DNA of 64,000 nucleotides from Romanomermis culicivorax (lineage: Eukaryota > Nematoda > Enoplea > Mermithida > Mermithidae), in assembly GCA_963922205.1 (NCBI GenBank), contig CAWUHX010000256.1:248001-312000 (forward strand). Reading direction: 5' to 3'. Under the pieces are notes generated by a model that was not told where the DNA came from, did no database searches, and worked only from the letters and a program-made list of their open reading frames with translations. The first letter of the stretch is position 1, and the number at the start of each line of letters is the position of its first letter. Positions 53,158 to 63,394 of the stretch are shown piece after piece. Made by a program: the position numbers and the translations under genes.

Positions 53158-54679
53158 GGTGCAAAATTTGCCATACTAGAACAAGGTGAAGCTGTGCCTG
53201 TCTGCATAATTCACTCCATACGTTTTTGAAATTTTGGATTTCGAATTCCCGGATTATGTCTGCTAGATAATTTAGTTTCGCGTTAATCGGTTCAAAATCA
53301 TCAAAATCGTAGAGTGTGGTATGGGTTTCCTTGGTTTTTGGGGTTAAAAATGCGTTACGATGTGGGGTGCTTTCATCTAGCTGGACAACAATGCCTTGTT
53401 TGGTTAGGACACTGTCTTGAATTTCTGGGCAGTTGGGGTTCGAAAAGAATGTGTTTTTGACAGAGAATGCACCTTGTAGCTCTTCTATTATCATGTGAGT
53501 TTGCATCAGTTTTATGGGGTGTGTATTTTTGTATTCGAAAGGGCATAAGTTTTCAAATGCCGTTTCATTCCAGATAATGGATCTGTCGGCTGTGACACAA
53601 TGACCTGATGTTGGTTTGCATGACCCCAGGTCACCTAATGTACCTGTCATAGATTTTCCATTCCAAGATGCTATTTGTCCTATTTCTACGATGACGTTAG
53701 TGGCTGAGGTACAGTGGTCTGTACAACACCATGTGTATTCTACGCTTAGGGCGTTATTTGTTGACCATAATCCTGGTTGGGTTTCGTATAACTTTTGACC
53801 GTTGTGTTCTTTATCTATAATGATTGCCTTACAAATATGCGGGGTTAGATTATGCATTTCGGTTTGGTCGAAGACAATACCTTTTGAGCCAAAAAATCCT
53901 GTATTAGTACAAATTTTCCGTTTGCGAACACTGCATTTGTATGCATCTGTAATGTGAGGTTTAGTGGAGGGGATATAGATTTTTCCGAATGTCTGTACTG
54001 GTTTGTCTACTGTAGAAGGGGGCATGCATGATACAAGTTTTGGTATGCTGACTGAGTGACCGCTCAATGAGGTTCCATACATCTGAAATTGGGCACTACA
54101 CGATGTCCGGATTATTATGCATAAAAATATACAATACAATGGCCAATAGAATGTGTTATTGGAGGCGGCGGGGTACTGTATATTTTCGTTTTGGCTGGTT
54201 TGGCGTGGCGGTATTTGGTGTTGTTCAGTTTTGGGTTGAGGGGGTGGCCGGTTTGCAATCTGAATGATCTGTAAAATTTTAGAAGTTGAGTCATGGGATG
54301 GGGTTTGGATTTGCTTACTTGTGGGGGTTGGTAATAGTGTTTGGCAGGGGCGGAATTGGTAAGGTTCGGGGGTGAGGCTGTGTAAAAGAGACACTAAGTT
54401 GCGACCTGTTTTCGATGGGGTTTTGGGGGCAGTGGGCAACTTGGTGTCTTGCTTGCGGGGGATCTTGTAATCTGCCGGTATGTTGGGCCGCAATTTTGTG
54501 GGTTTGGCGGCTTCGGGCGTGGGGGGTGGTGACATGGTGCACCAATTGGGTATGTCCAGGTCGAGGACGTATTCGTCACTACCGCGGTGGGTAGTGGGCA
54601 TAATGGTTCCTAAAGTAGTCTGACCGCCATTAGTTATGGCGGGCAAGGTTGAGTAGAATGCAGGGTCATCAATGTCCAT
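53078..54679 (-). CDS. Envelope-like surface part, Pro-rich leader then signal sequence and Cys-rich ectodomain (533 codons)
   Basis: Residues 1-170 are Pro/Thr/Gln-rich without hydrophobic segments. Residues about 177-196 (FYWPLYCIFLCIIIRTSCSA) look like a signal peptide or signal anchor. A Cys-rich region follows, with clusters near 218, 249-257, 283, 318-323, 354-361, 379 and 417, and glycosylation sites such as NLT and NET. The last part (NAKLNYLADIIREFE) is helical. The frame is the same as gag. It overlaps the next ORF (51955-53157) by 80 nt in a different frame, and good protein-like sequence passes from one to the other in the overlap, so an indel or programmed shift lies there. It is probably the surface part of a membrane glycoprotein; I do not recognise the family. 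Confidence 0.65.
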   Translation of the reverse strand: MDIDDPAFYSTLPAITNGGQTTLGTIMPTTHRGSDEYVLDLDIPNWCTMSPPPTPEAAKPTKLRPNIPADYKIPRKQDTKLPTAPKTPSKTGRNLVSLLHSLTPEPYQFRPCQTLLPTPTSKQIQTPSHDSTSKILQIIQIANRPPPQPKTEQHQIPPRQTSQNENIQYPAASNNTFYWPLYCIFLCIIIRTSCSAQFQMYGTSLSGHSVSIPKLVSCMPPSTVDKPVQTFGKIYIPSTKPHITDAYKCSVRKRKICTNTGFFGSKGIVFDQTEMHNLTPHICKAIIIDKEHNGQKLYETQPGLWSTNNALSVEYTWCCTDHCTSATNVIVEIGQIASWNGKSMTGTLGDLGSCKPTSGHCVTADRSIIWNETAFENLCPFEYKNTHPIKLMQTHMIIEELQGAFSVKNTFFSNPNCPEIQDSVLTKQGIVVQLDESTPHRNAFLTPKTKETHTTLYDFDDFEPINAKLNYLADIIREFEIQNFKNVWSELCRQAQLHLVLVWQILHLDATLGARANRHNSRIHRRSPHSLAL

Positions 54680-55048
54680 TAGGGGTTGGGGTTGCCTGTA
54701 CTCAATGCAATTTTGAATATTACAACTTTGTTGATTTGGACAAGATCTGCTCGTATGACCTCTCTGCTTGCATAGAAAACATTGAAAATTTGAGTAAGGT
54801 TTTGAAATGCAGTTATCAGATCTATTTCCTGTCTGGGAGCAGTGGATGCATTGGCTTTTACAATCACATGTACTGTGATTATTACGAAAACAAATTTCAC
54901 ATGATTTTTGGGGGGCTACTGATTTACAATTGCGAGCTACGTGTCCAAGTTGTCCACACTGGAAGCATGTGGGTTGCCTAGGGGTAGTATTGTTCCTGTA
55001 AGCATCATTCCTATTGAAAGTGTTATTACTGAAACTGCTGTAGTTACT
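54680..55048 (-). CDS. gag: Nucleocapsid region of gag with three zinc-knuckle motifs
   Basis: In the gag frame, past a single TAG, the minus strand reads CFQCGQLGHVARNC (54926-54966), a perfect C-x2-C-x4-H-x4-C zinc knuckle. Then comes CEICFRNNHSTCDC (same spacing), then CIHCSQTGNRSDNC, where Asn replaces the His. These bind the element RNA during packaging. Three knuckles are more than the one or two common in Ty3/gypsy. A few stops follow before the envelope-like frame opens at 54679. Confidence 0.8.
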
Positions 55049-55894
55049 CTATTGTGGGGGTTGAGGTTTTTGTTTGATCTGTAACTGTAAATCTTTTACT
55101 TGTTGTTCTAACTGATGCAAGAGATCCTGTTGATCTGTATTTTTGGTTAGGGAAAGGATGGGTTCGGGTTTTGGGGGTATAAATGGAAGAGCATTGGACT
55201 TTAACTCATTTCTAAGGATTTGCTGTTCAATGTAAGCTGCTTCGTTTGACATTTCTTTTAGAGTCGTGAACTGTCTATACTTAATTGCTTCTCTGATTTC
55301 GTTTTGCATACCTTCTACAAAGAGAGGTTTTATGATCATTTCTCGTGCGTCTATGTTAAAGTTAGGGTAGGCAAGGGTTGCGAGGTGTTCTAGATCAAAC
55401 AAGAATTCGGTTACTGTTTCTGATCGCTTTTGCTTTCTTTCGCCTAAAAATTGTTGATGTAGCTCATTATCTCGATTGTTCGGGAAAAAGGCCTGTAATG
55501 CTACTTTATACTGCTCATATGTGTGGGGAGGGTTTTCAGAATTGGCTAAACTTTTGAATTTTGCTAAAGCGGCTCCTGCTAAATGAATCTCTAAACATGC
55601 CAACCTTAACTGTACGTCATTATCTTTCATGCCTTGGAGTGCCATGAATTGTTCTAATCTTTTATTCCATTCACCAAAATGTTGGGACATGTGTACCGTG
55701 AATACTGTAGGTTTCGCGTAGAAATTATTCACCATGTTATTACGAATGTTTGCTGTTCTTAGATCCTCAATTAGGGTAGGGTTTACTGTATTCTGACTCA
55801 ATTGTGTGCGTAGAGTACGAAAATGTTCTGTAAAAAGTACATTGATTTGCTCCCTTACAATTTCTCCCAAGTGGTCTCGTGTATGGTGGGTCAT
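55049..55894 (-). CDS. gag: Gag, matrix-capsid part (281 codons)
   Basis: This ATG-started frame begins MTHHTRDHLGEIVREQ and carries a clear Ty3/gypsy-type capsid. FGEWNKRLEQFMALQGM is followed by the helix RLACLEIHLAGAALAKF, then YEQYKVALQAFF and the segment VTEFLFDLEHLATLAYP. A C-terminal coiled coil (LLHQLEQQVKDLQLQI) ends at a TAG (55049). The nucleocapsid continues in the same frame behind that TAG, so the stop is either a mutation of a Gln codon or a read-through site. The capsid forms the particle in which reverse transcription takes place. The start lies about 150 nt after the 5' LTR, as expected. Confidence 0.85.
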   Translation of the reverse strand: MTHHTRDHLGEIVREQINVLFTEHFRTLRTQLSQNTVNPTLIEDLRTANIRNNMVNNFYAKPTVFTVHMSQHFGEWNKRLEQFMALQGMKDNDVQLRLACLEIHLAGAALAKFKSLANSENPPHTYEQYKVALQAFFPNNRDNELHQQFLGERKQKRSETVTEFLFDLEHLATLAYPNFNIDAREMIIKPLFVEGMQNEIREAIKYRQFTTLKEMSNEAAYIEQQILRNELKSNALPFIPPKPEPILSLTKNTDQQDLLHQLEQQVKDLQLQIKQKPQPPQ

Positions 55895-56022
55895 TTTCAG
55901 TTTGTGTTTTAAGAATAGCTGTCCTACTGTAGGAGACGATTATTACTGTGTGTGATTACTGCTTAGGGATGCCCGGATATAGGATGCACCTTAATGGGGC
56001 AGGTAGTTCCAGTGGTTAACGG

Positions 56023-56038
56023 TACGGTACGGTCACCA
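56023..56038 (-). other. Candidate primer-binding site
   Basis: On the minus strand TGGTGACCGTACCGTA starts five bases after the 5' LTR. It shares the first eight bases with the primer site of the 31-43 kb element. Confidence 0.55.
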
Positions 56039-56043
56039 AAATA

Positions 56044-56924
56044 TGTAACGACCAGATTTTGTGTGAAGCACTTTACTTTAACCAAACAGTCCATACGGTG
56101 GACAAAATGGCGCAGGGGAGATGGCGATTTACAATACCGGGCGATACGATACTAATCGACGGCTGCGCGAAGATGTGGACAACAATACGAAAAACAGGCC
56201 TCCCTTTAAATGCTTTCGTAAAAATGGCCACTTGCAAATATAAAAACGGGGGCGAGCACGGTTTTTAAACAAAGGAGGAATTCAATATTCCAATAACTAC
56301 TAAAATCATGCTTTGCTTCTCTTTTTATACGACGTTTTTGGCCACTCCCTGGGCATTGTGTGAGGTCGTGCTTCTGTCCATCTTCTTCCGCCAATTGTCC
56401 CTTCCTGCTTCGCTTTTTACGCTTACTTAGTCACGCCTTCCTAATGCTTCCCTGGTACTGTATGCTTTTCGTGTTTCGCTTGCTTTCTACGGTGGGCTTA
56501 GCCACACCTCTGTGCTTCTGTGCATGCTTCCTGTATCTGTTTCTCTGAATACACATGTTTTGTGGGGCCGTCACTACCATTACACTTGAGACTACTGTCT
56601 GGCGGGGCTTTTACGTATTTTACTGTGTGCAGGTGTTGTTTAAGATTTTTATGGGGGATTACGGTAGCCGTGGAATGTGTAGTTTAGTGTAGGTTCTAGT
56701 TGACCAGCAGCCATTTGTGCAAATTAATTGGGGCATCTTAATTGGGCTACCCGGGTGTGAACTGATGAAAATAAAGTACTTCACGTAATTTTATAGGAAT
56801 GTTTGGGTGTGAATCCCAGACACCCTTGAGACGATAAAATGTGAAAATAAAATAATATCTAATAAATGTCTATCACATACAGTATGCTACATATTCACAG
56901 TAATGCTTCAGCAGGTACGTTACA
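56044..56924 (-). repeat. 5' LTR (881 bp)
   Basis: Termini TGTAACG and CGTTACA. On the sense strand TATAAAAAG lies at 56321-56329, a likely promoter TATA box, placing transcription start a little below 56300. Confidence 0.9.
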
Positions 56925-56928
56925 GGGT
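56925..56928. repeat. Right 4-bp target-site duplication of the 48-57 kb LTR element
   Basis: GGGT, identical to 47811-47814. Confidence 0.78.
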
Positions 56929-57817
56929 CTAAGTTGTTCCAGAGAAAACTAGGTAAGAGTACCGTAGTGATAATGCAAGTTAGATATGCAGGAATTCGGC
57001 CCCTCAATATACTTGGAAAGAAAAATGGCATTTAAACTGTCCTTTTGATATTGAGGTTGGTAAATATTGTTGGATATAATAATTTGCCAAAAATAAATAA
57101 CTACCAATAGCCGAACTAATGAGACTAAATTTACCCACTGGTGAACCAGATGAATGGAATTGAGTGAATTTACTGAACTAATTGACTAAGCCTGCTACAC
57201 TCAAACTGAAGTTATTAAACTGGAATTATCTAAACTGAACAAAGGACAACAGTTACATCTTATAAACAGCTTTTTATGCTACATTGCTCTGATTAGCTTC
57301 TGTTATTTTATCTTTTGATTGATGTTTAATTTTGTTTATTTCATACCATTTGTGTGTGCTCTCAGGAGCAAAGGTTACTGTATTTTTATGTAGGAGGTCA
57401 AGGCGATTATTTGTTTTTTTTACCCATCTGCTTTCATTTCTAGTAGTTCATTCTGTTTTAGGAGGCCTGTGTTCAAGATCGGCCATAATTCCCTTGTATT
57501 CTGTACAATGTATGTTTTTGCGCTGTCAGAGGATTCCATATTCTCAGAACCCTGTGATGCATTGTATTTATATCATTTTCAGCAGTATTTTTATTTCCAG
57601 CTGAACCAAAATTTCAAGGTTCATTGAGTTCATTAGTTATCTTTGTAAATTAATTTCACATGATTAATAATATTTTCTGTTTGGTTCCATATTTAGCAAA
57701 CTTTCGGTGAAGTGATACAAATTAAGATAATAATAAACAATTACAATAGAAATTGTCTTGAATCACGATATTTACATGCTTTTGTCACAAACGCTACTCA
57801 AATTTATGTTTGAATTT
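56929..57817. other. AT-rich interval, nothing recognised
   Basis: A short ORF at 57332-57604 is hydrophobic but shows no motif. Confidence 0.4.
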
Positions 57818-57831
57818 TCATTTTTCTATGT

Positions 57832-57946
57832 CAAATGCCTCGACTTAACCAGCCTATGTATCATCCGATTGGCCAACTCTTAGCTCGATTGAAAGCTCCG
57901 CCTAAAATAAAGTAAAACACTGAGTAAAGTTCCCTCATTATCATAG
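57832..57946 (+). repeat. Left inverted terminal repeat of the DIRS element
   Basis: CAAATGCCTCGACTTAACC to ATTATCATAG; the inverse lies at 62714-62830. It includes GGCCAACTCTTAGCTCGATT. Confidence 0.85.
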
Positions 57947-57982
57947 TTCATTCGAGCTGGCTAACTTTTAGCTCGTATTTAT

Positions 57983-59421
57983 TTGTCCATGTCATCACAT
58001 TTTGTTTGTTCCATAGCGTCTTTCGGTTCCGTTAATATGTCGTCTTTGCATGGTACTCTTTGGAGCCACCATAGCCGCAGTGTCGTTCGTAATGGATCAG
58101 CTCATCCACGTCGTTCCAGGCGCAAATCGTTTTCCCATTCATCTAAATCGACCGATTCTGGAAGTTCTTCAACCATTTGTGGTTCTACTGCAAAGTCATC
58201 GGATAATCGACAAGAATGATTCTTCTCAGGCTCAGGGTTCCATTGAACCAATTATTGTAGGTTCCTCCTTAGAGGTTTTTCCTTCCAACAATTTACAAGA
58301 AAGTTCCATCGAACCTATGACAAATCCAGAACCACCTTTGATGGTTCGAAATAATGGCTCAGTTCAGTTGGACTCTGCTTCTTTGCATTCCATTTTAAAA
58401 GAGCCTCTGCCTCGTTCCAATAACCCTTCAGTTTTGGATGACAATTTAAGCCTGGTGTCTGCTCGCCATTTGGTCTCGTTCACGGTCTGCTTCTTCATCT
58501 TCCAGGAAAGCAGCTATTCCGATTTTTTCGGATTCTTTGAAACTGGAACGTAGACGCCTACTGCTTACAAGTGAAACCCAGGATTTGGTTTTATCAAAAT
58601 TACGAGGTTACTTTGAGGATCCTACATTACATTTGAAACATTACTCGAAAATGCCAGTTCCAGATTCCCCAGTGGCTTTGGCCCCAGTAATTGATGAGGA
58701 CTTTAGATCTTTCTTAAAAAGAGACTAGAAATGGGTTATAAGGAAAGATGAACATTTTCGTTGTTTACAGCAGTCTGTCCTCGAATGTGCCAACCCTTTG
58801 GTGGCCGTAATTAATGAACAGGATCGTGGATCATTTGATGCAGTTTTTGCTTCTACTGCAATTAAGCACAGCCTTCGACACATCGGTTTCGTTTTACAGG
58901 ATATTCTTTATGACAGGCGCTATGAAATTCTTAAAAACGTGGGAATAAGAAGCTATTTGTTTAAGGACATTGCGTCCATGCCTGTTTCATCCGAGGAACC
59001 AGTAGCCTGCTGTAGAGACGCAGCCACGAAATTATCCCCACCTCCTCTTTTCGGCAAGTCATTGTGTGGCAGTTTCGAAGATCATGGTCAGAAAATTGGC
59101 CTATATGATGCTCTCAGGAAATTTTCGTCTTTTGCACCTCGACAATCGTCAGTTTGTGGGTTTAAAGCCCCTTCGTCTTTTCATGGTGCATCGCATCAAC
59201 GTTCCCAAAGTTTTCGTTTCGATTCCAGCACCAGAAATTTTTCGGATCGCCCTATTCATGCTGGCGATTCCTTCAGGTACAGAGTACAAGTTTTTAATTT
59301 TGCATTTTGCTCTGTCCCACATTCACTAATTGCTGGCCACTTAGCTTTTCTCCTTAGTAATTGGTCTAGATTGATCTCTGATAGATGGCTATTAAACACA
59401 GTGTCTGGCCTACAGGATTGA
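57983..59421 (+). pseudogene. gag: DIRS gag-like protein, broken frames
   Basis: Three overlapping frames make up the first gene. A Ser/Arg/His-rich N-terminus (57983-58219) is followed by a Ser/Pro/Asn-rich middle (58050-58553). The core then reads ETQDLVLSKLRGYFEDP and, after a stop near 58728, HFRCLQQSVLECANP and HSLRHIGFVLQDILYDRR, ending in a Ser/Phe/Arg-rich tail (to about 59250). Length and helix pattern fit the Gag-like ORF of DIRS elements, which has no zinc knuckle. At least one stop and one frame change break it. Confidence 0.65.
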
Positions 59422-61094
59422 ATGGGAAAGCATTCCACCTAAACAGAAAGTTAGGCCTTCGCTGATCAAATTTTCACCTAAGGATCAGTCTGCAGCATCT
59501 AAAGAGTTCCTTTCCCTTTTGTCTAAGGGCGCCATTGAACCCATACCTTCTTTTGTCAACCCTTCTGATCTTTATGTATCTCGTCTATTTTTGGTTCCCA
59601 AAAAGAATGGTGAAATGCGCCCAGTTATTAATTTGTGACCCCTCAATGCTTATGTAAAATATGAGCATTTTAAAATGGAAGGTATCTTTATGCTAAAAGA
59701 TTATGGCATTTGAACGATTTTATGGTTAAAATTGACTTGAAGGATGCTTACTTTGCTGTTCCTATTCATATAAATGACCGAAAGTTTCTCTGTTTCGAAT
59801 GGGACAATTATTTGTATCAGTTTACATGCATGCCCTTTGGACTTTCTTCAGCTCTGCAGGTTTAAACGAAATTATTGAAGCCTGTAGTTTCTGCTTGTCG
59901 TCAACTTGGCATTCGTATAATAATTTATTCGGACGATATGGTAATTTTAAATGCGTCCTGCCAGAAGCTGAAAGCTGATGCCCGTTTTGTGATGTTTCTT
60001 TTGGCCCAGCTCGGCTTCATAGTTAACAGTGAAAAATCGGAATTGGTGCCAAAGACGTCAATCACTTTTCTCGGTTTGATTATTTCTTCCAAAACTTTAA
60101 CACTAAAAATTCCGCGCAATAAAGTTGATGACATTTTAGGGCGATGTATTTCTCTTCTACACAAGCATACTGTAAAACTTCATGATGTGGCTTGTTTATT
60201 GGGAAAATGCGTTTCAGTTAGTCAAGCTTTGTTGCCCGCTAGTCTATTCACCAGAGTTGCAGGCTTGCTTAATTTCTGGTTTAAAAAATACAATAATTAT
60301 AATCACCACATTTTTCTTTCACATGAGGCCAGAAAATAACTTAAACTTTGGTTTAAACAGTTAAATTCCTGGAATGTTAGAAACATTTTTCCACACCCTG
60401 TTTCTCGAACCATCTTTTCTGATGCTTCTGATGATGGCTGGGGCGTTTTTTTTGATTCCCACAAAGCCGGTGGTCTCTGGAAAAACGATGAGTTAAATTT
60501 GCATATAAACTGTAAAGAGCTATTAGCAGCCTTTTATGGCCTAAAAATTTTTGCTTCCAATCTTTCTAACACGTCAGTTTCTTTAATGCTTGATAATTCT
60601 ACATCTATTGCTTACATCAACAGGCTAGGTGGCACAGAAAATAGCTTTCTTTGCCATTTGTCCGTTAAAATTTGCCTCGATCGCCAACTGAATCTTGAAT
60701 CACCTGATCTTGGTGCCTCGATCGCCGCCTGAACATTAAAGCAACACATATTCCTGGAAAATTTAACATTGAAGCTGCTTGGTTATCCCAAAATTTTGCT
60801 GACAGTAGTGACTGGCATTTGAATGCAGCACTTTTGGAGTTTTTAAATAAAAAATGGGGTCCTTTTTCCGTTGACCTTTTTGCTTCAAGGCATAATACCC
60901 ATTTAGAAAATTTTGTTTCGTGGAAGCCAGACCATGATGCTTCTGCTACTGATGCCTTTACTCTTTCCTGGCATGAATTTTTCGCTTTTGTTTTTCCCCT
61001 TTTTGCTTTCATTGGCAGGACTATTCAGAAATTTAGACTAGACTCTGCTACAGTTGTGTTAATTGTTCCACTTTGGCCGACTCAACCATGGTGA
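59422..61094 (+). pseudogene. DIRS RT-RNase H polyprotein, with several stops
   Basis: RT motifs in order are SRLFLVPKKNGEMRPVINL (about 59580-59636), MVKIDLKDAYFAVPIH (about 59722-59770), FTCMPFGLSSALQ (about 59821-59860) and the catalytic IIIYSDDMVIL (about 59918-59950). The loop has Ser before the Asp pair where Leu, Val or Ile is usual. RNase H follows with FSDASDDGWGVFF (about 60417), INCKELLAAFYGL (about 60507) and SLMLDNSTSIAYINR (about 60585). The DIRS-specific end is FSVDLFASRHN, then VPLWPTQPW (60860-61094). Stops near 59638, 59712 and 60340 and frame changes show decay. The end overlaps the recombinase ORF in another frame, as in other DIRS elements. Confidence 0.85.
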
Positions 61095-62215
61095 CCCCAA
61101 CTGCTGGCTCTAGCCGTCGATTTTCCATTATTGCTTCCCCAAACGCGGGATCTTCTATCGGACCCATCAGGGCTTCCTCATCCCCTCATGCTAAACAAAA
61201 CACTTCGCCTTTCGGCTTGGAAAAGTTCGAGAGTTTCTGGCAGACCAGCGGCGTTTCAAAAGAGGCTGCCGACATCATGCTTCAATCATGGTCTAGCGGA
61301 ATACAGAAACACTACAATTCGGCCATTAAAAAGTGGCATCATTCGTGTTCTCAACGACAAATTGATTCCTTTCGACCTGCTGCATGCGAATTAGTTCACT
61401 ACTTATTGCATTTGCATAAAAGTAATCTAAAATACAGCACCATAGCTGCAGCTAAATCAGCTATTGTTACGTTTTTAGGTGAAATTGGCTGCAACCTTAC
61501 AAATAATACACTAATCACGCCTTTCTTGAAAGGGATTTTTAACCTTAATCCACCTAAACCCAGATATGCCTCAACATGGGATGTTGCTCTTGTTCTTCAT
61601 TTTTTGAAAGATCTTCGCCCTAATTTAACTCCCATTTCCCCCCAAGACTTGGAGTTGCTTACTTTAAAATCTATCATGTTGTTGTCATTAAGCTGTCCAA
61701 AAAGGGCATCCGAAATTCAAAAGTTGGACATTCGCTACATAAAATTTTTCGAGGACTTTATTCTTATTACTATTCCAGCCATTACTAAAACCATACGTTG
61801 TGGTCCTCCTATTTCTTTCAAAATTTTCAAGTTTTCGGAATACCGTTTATGCCCCTACTTTTATTTCCAGCTCTATCTGGATGCAACCAAAGCAATCAGG
61901 GGCTTTGAAACTCGATGTTTTCTATCCTTTATGAAACCTCATAAGCCGGTTTCCACTGCGACAATTTTCCGTTGGATTAAGACGGTTTTGTCCCTTTCGG
62001 GCGTTGACACCACAGTTTTTAAATCACATTCGAAACGCTCTGCTTCGGCTTCCAAAGCTTTTGTTTCAGGCTGCTCACTTGCTTTTATCCTCAGTCATAC
62101 TAACCGGAGTTCCCAGTCCTTAACTTTCAAGCGGTTTTATCAGAGAGATATAGAGTTACCAAATTACACGAATTTTGTCTTTGATAATTCCGTAAGCCTT
62201 AAACACATACGCTAG
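61073..62215 (+). CDS. DIRS tyrosine recombinase (380 codons, intact)
   Basis: This open frame carries the recombinase that inserts the circular DIRS intermediate. The N-terminal core-binding part is FESFWQTSGVSKEAADIML, then YNSAIKKWHHSC. The catalytic part has Arg211 in CPKRASEIQKL, His319 and Arg322 in KSHSKRSASASKA and the nucleophile Tyr356 in FKRFYQRD. These are the R..HxxR..Y residues of DIRS-type recombinases. The first residues overlap the RNase H end in another frame, and no ATG is required at the left end if expression is by overlap; an ATG lies at 61088. The ORF ends at a TAG inside the internal complementary region. It is the best-preserved coding sequence in the element. Confidence 0.88.
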   Translation: MADSTMVTPTAGSSRRFSIIASPNAGSSIGPIRASSSPHAKQNTSPFGLEKFESFWQTSGVSKEAADIMLQSWSSGIQKHYNSAIKKWHHSCSQRQIDSFRPAACELVHYLLHLHKSNLKYSTIAAAKSAIVTFLGEIGCNLTNNTLITPFLKGIFNLNPPKPRYASTWDVALVLHFLKDLRPNLTPISPQDLELLTLKSIMLLSLSCPKRASEIQKLDIRYIKFFEDFILITIPAITKTIRCGPPISFKIFKFSEYRLCPYFYFQLYLDATKAIRGFETRCFLSFMKPHKPVSTATIFRWIKTVLSLSGVDTTVFKSHSKRSASASKAFVSGCSLAFILSHTNRSSQSLTFKRFYQRDIELPNYTNFVFDNSVSLKHIR

Positions 62216-62312
62216 TTAAGTCGAGGCATTTGAAGTAGAATGTAAGTTTTTGCAAGCCCTGAAAGGCCGAAGTGAAATCATTATTCCACTAAAATGCCGA
62301 GACTTAACTAGG
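62214..62312 (+). repeat. Internal complementary region of the DIRS element
   Basis: Its first half is complementary to the left outer end (GTTAAGTCGAGGCATTTGAA) and its second half to the right outer end (TTATTCCACTAAAATGCCGA). It serves as template for circle formation. Confidence 0.82.
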
Positions 62313-62610
62313 CCTCCCTACCCAATCCCTTCAAGAGTTTTTCTCGTTTTTTAAGCATACTTTTTTAGAACTCGGGGCAATAATCGCTTTCTGGAACAAG
62401 GACGTTTTTCTCGCCGTAGACCTTTTTTTGTTGGACTTAATTAATATGCTAATGTTTTCTATTTGTTGCCTATTGTGCACTTTCATTATTGTTAATGTTT
62501 CGTCTTTTAACTCTCATTTTACTTTTTCCAACTATGCTCATACCATTTTCCGCCACCTTCATAGTGGCATTGACCTGTATTTTTCTTTGGTCTCTTTTTC
62601 GCAAAAAAAA

Positions 62611-62618
<8 letters not shown>

Positions 62619-62665
<47 letters not shown>
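62619..62665. repeat. TA dinucleotide microsatellite
   Basis: About 23 TA units inside the 3' part of the DIRS element. Confidence 0.9.
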
Positions 62666-62669
<4 letters not shown>

Positions 62670-62713
62670 CTTCTTAACTTCATCGTGACTCCTTTTGTTT
62701 GCAGCTCTCATGA

Positions 62714-62830
62714 GCTATGATAATGAGGGAACTTTACCCAGTGTTTTACTTTATTTTAGGCAGAGCTTTCAATCGAGCTAAGAGTTGGCCAATCGGATGA
62801 TACATACGCCAGTTAAGTCTCGGCATTTTA
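62714..62830 (-). repeat. Right inverted terminal repeat of the DIRS element
   Basis: GCTATGATAATGAGGGAACT to CTCGGCATTTTAG, the inverse of 57832-57946 with a few differences. Confidence 0.85.
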
Positions 62831-62873
62831 GTAGAATAATGATTTCACTTTGGCCTTCCAGGCCTTGCAAAAT

Positions 62874-63394
62874 CTTATATTTCCTGACGTTTGAACTGGA
62901 ATCTGAATTTTTTAAATATAAAATTATGTTATCTGTAAATAAATTTTATTTCACCAGATTCCTTATGTATTACATTACTACTCCAAGCTCCTTATGAGCA
63001 CACTATCATTGCCTTCAACCTGGTTCTTCACTAATTGTTAGTTATAAAAGCCTGAAATGCGGAAGGGTGTGTCGAACAATTGGTGTTTCAGTCAATTAAC
63101 TTTATCCGAAATAGAATCTTTCTTGAGACATGGACATTATTTACTTTTCTCCATTCAGAAGGATGTGAATCGTTTCGTCGAAAATTTCTGTCCGAATATA
63201 CTCTTTATTTAAGGGCAAACCAAACAACCTCAGAGCAGTGTCAAATCTAAAAGACATGGTTTGACAAGTAGCATTTTCAAACAAAAATCCTCTCCTTCTT
63301 AAAACTTTATTCTATTCTAAACTACGAATCATTTATCTAAAATGAACAATGTTTCAGAATGAATTCAATTCAGCAATACAAATTTGAAGACATA
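62874..63394. other. AT-rich interval, nothing recognised
   Basis: No supported feature. Confidence 0.4.

Larger units (their letters stand above)
47815..56924 (-). mobile_element. Ty3/gypsy-type LTR retroelement with order gag - envelope-like - protease - RT - RNase H - integrase
   Basis: This is a full-length insertion of 9110 bp on the minus strand. Both LTRs are 881 bp with inverted tips TGTAACG and CGTTACA, flanked by GGGT duplications. A primer site and a polypurine tract are in place. From the 5' end come gag with three zinc-knuckle motifs, two overlapping frames encoding a secreted or membrane glycoprotein with one strong transmembrane helix, then protease, RT, RNase H and integrase with a GPY/F domain. 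Envelope genes of known retroviruses and errantiviruses lie after pol; here the glycoprotein is between gag and pol, and its transmembrane half is in one frame with the protease. The LTRs differ by several percent, and stops in gag and pol show the copy is no longer active. Confidence 0.88.
57818..62873 (+). mobile_element. DIRS-type tyrosine-recombinase retrotransposon
   Basis: The element has inverted terminal repeats (57832-57946 and 62714-62830) and an internal complementary region at 62214-62312. That region joins sequence complementary to both outer ends, the hallmark of DIRS elements, which replicate through a circle and integrate by a tyrosine recombinase without target duplication. 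Order is gag-like frames, RT, RNase H, then an overlapping recombinase ORF. RT carries stops; the recombinase ORF is complete. The outer limits come from matches to the internal complementary region and are accurate to about 10 bp. Confidence 0.88.
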
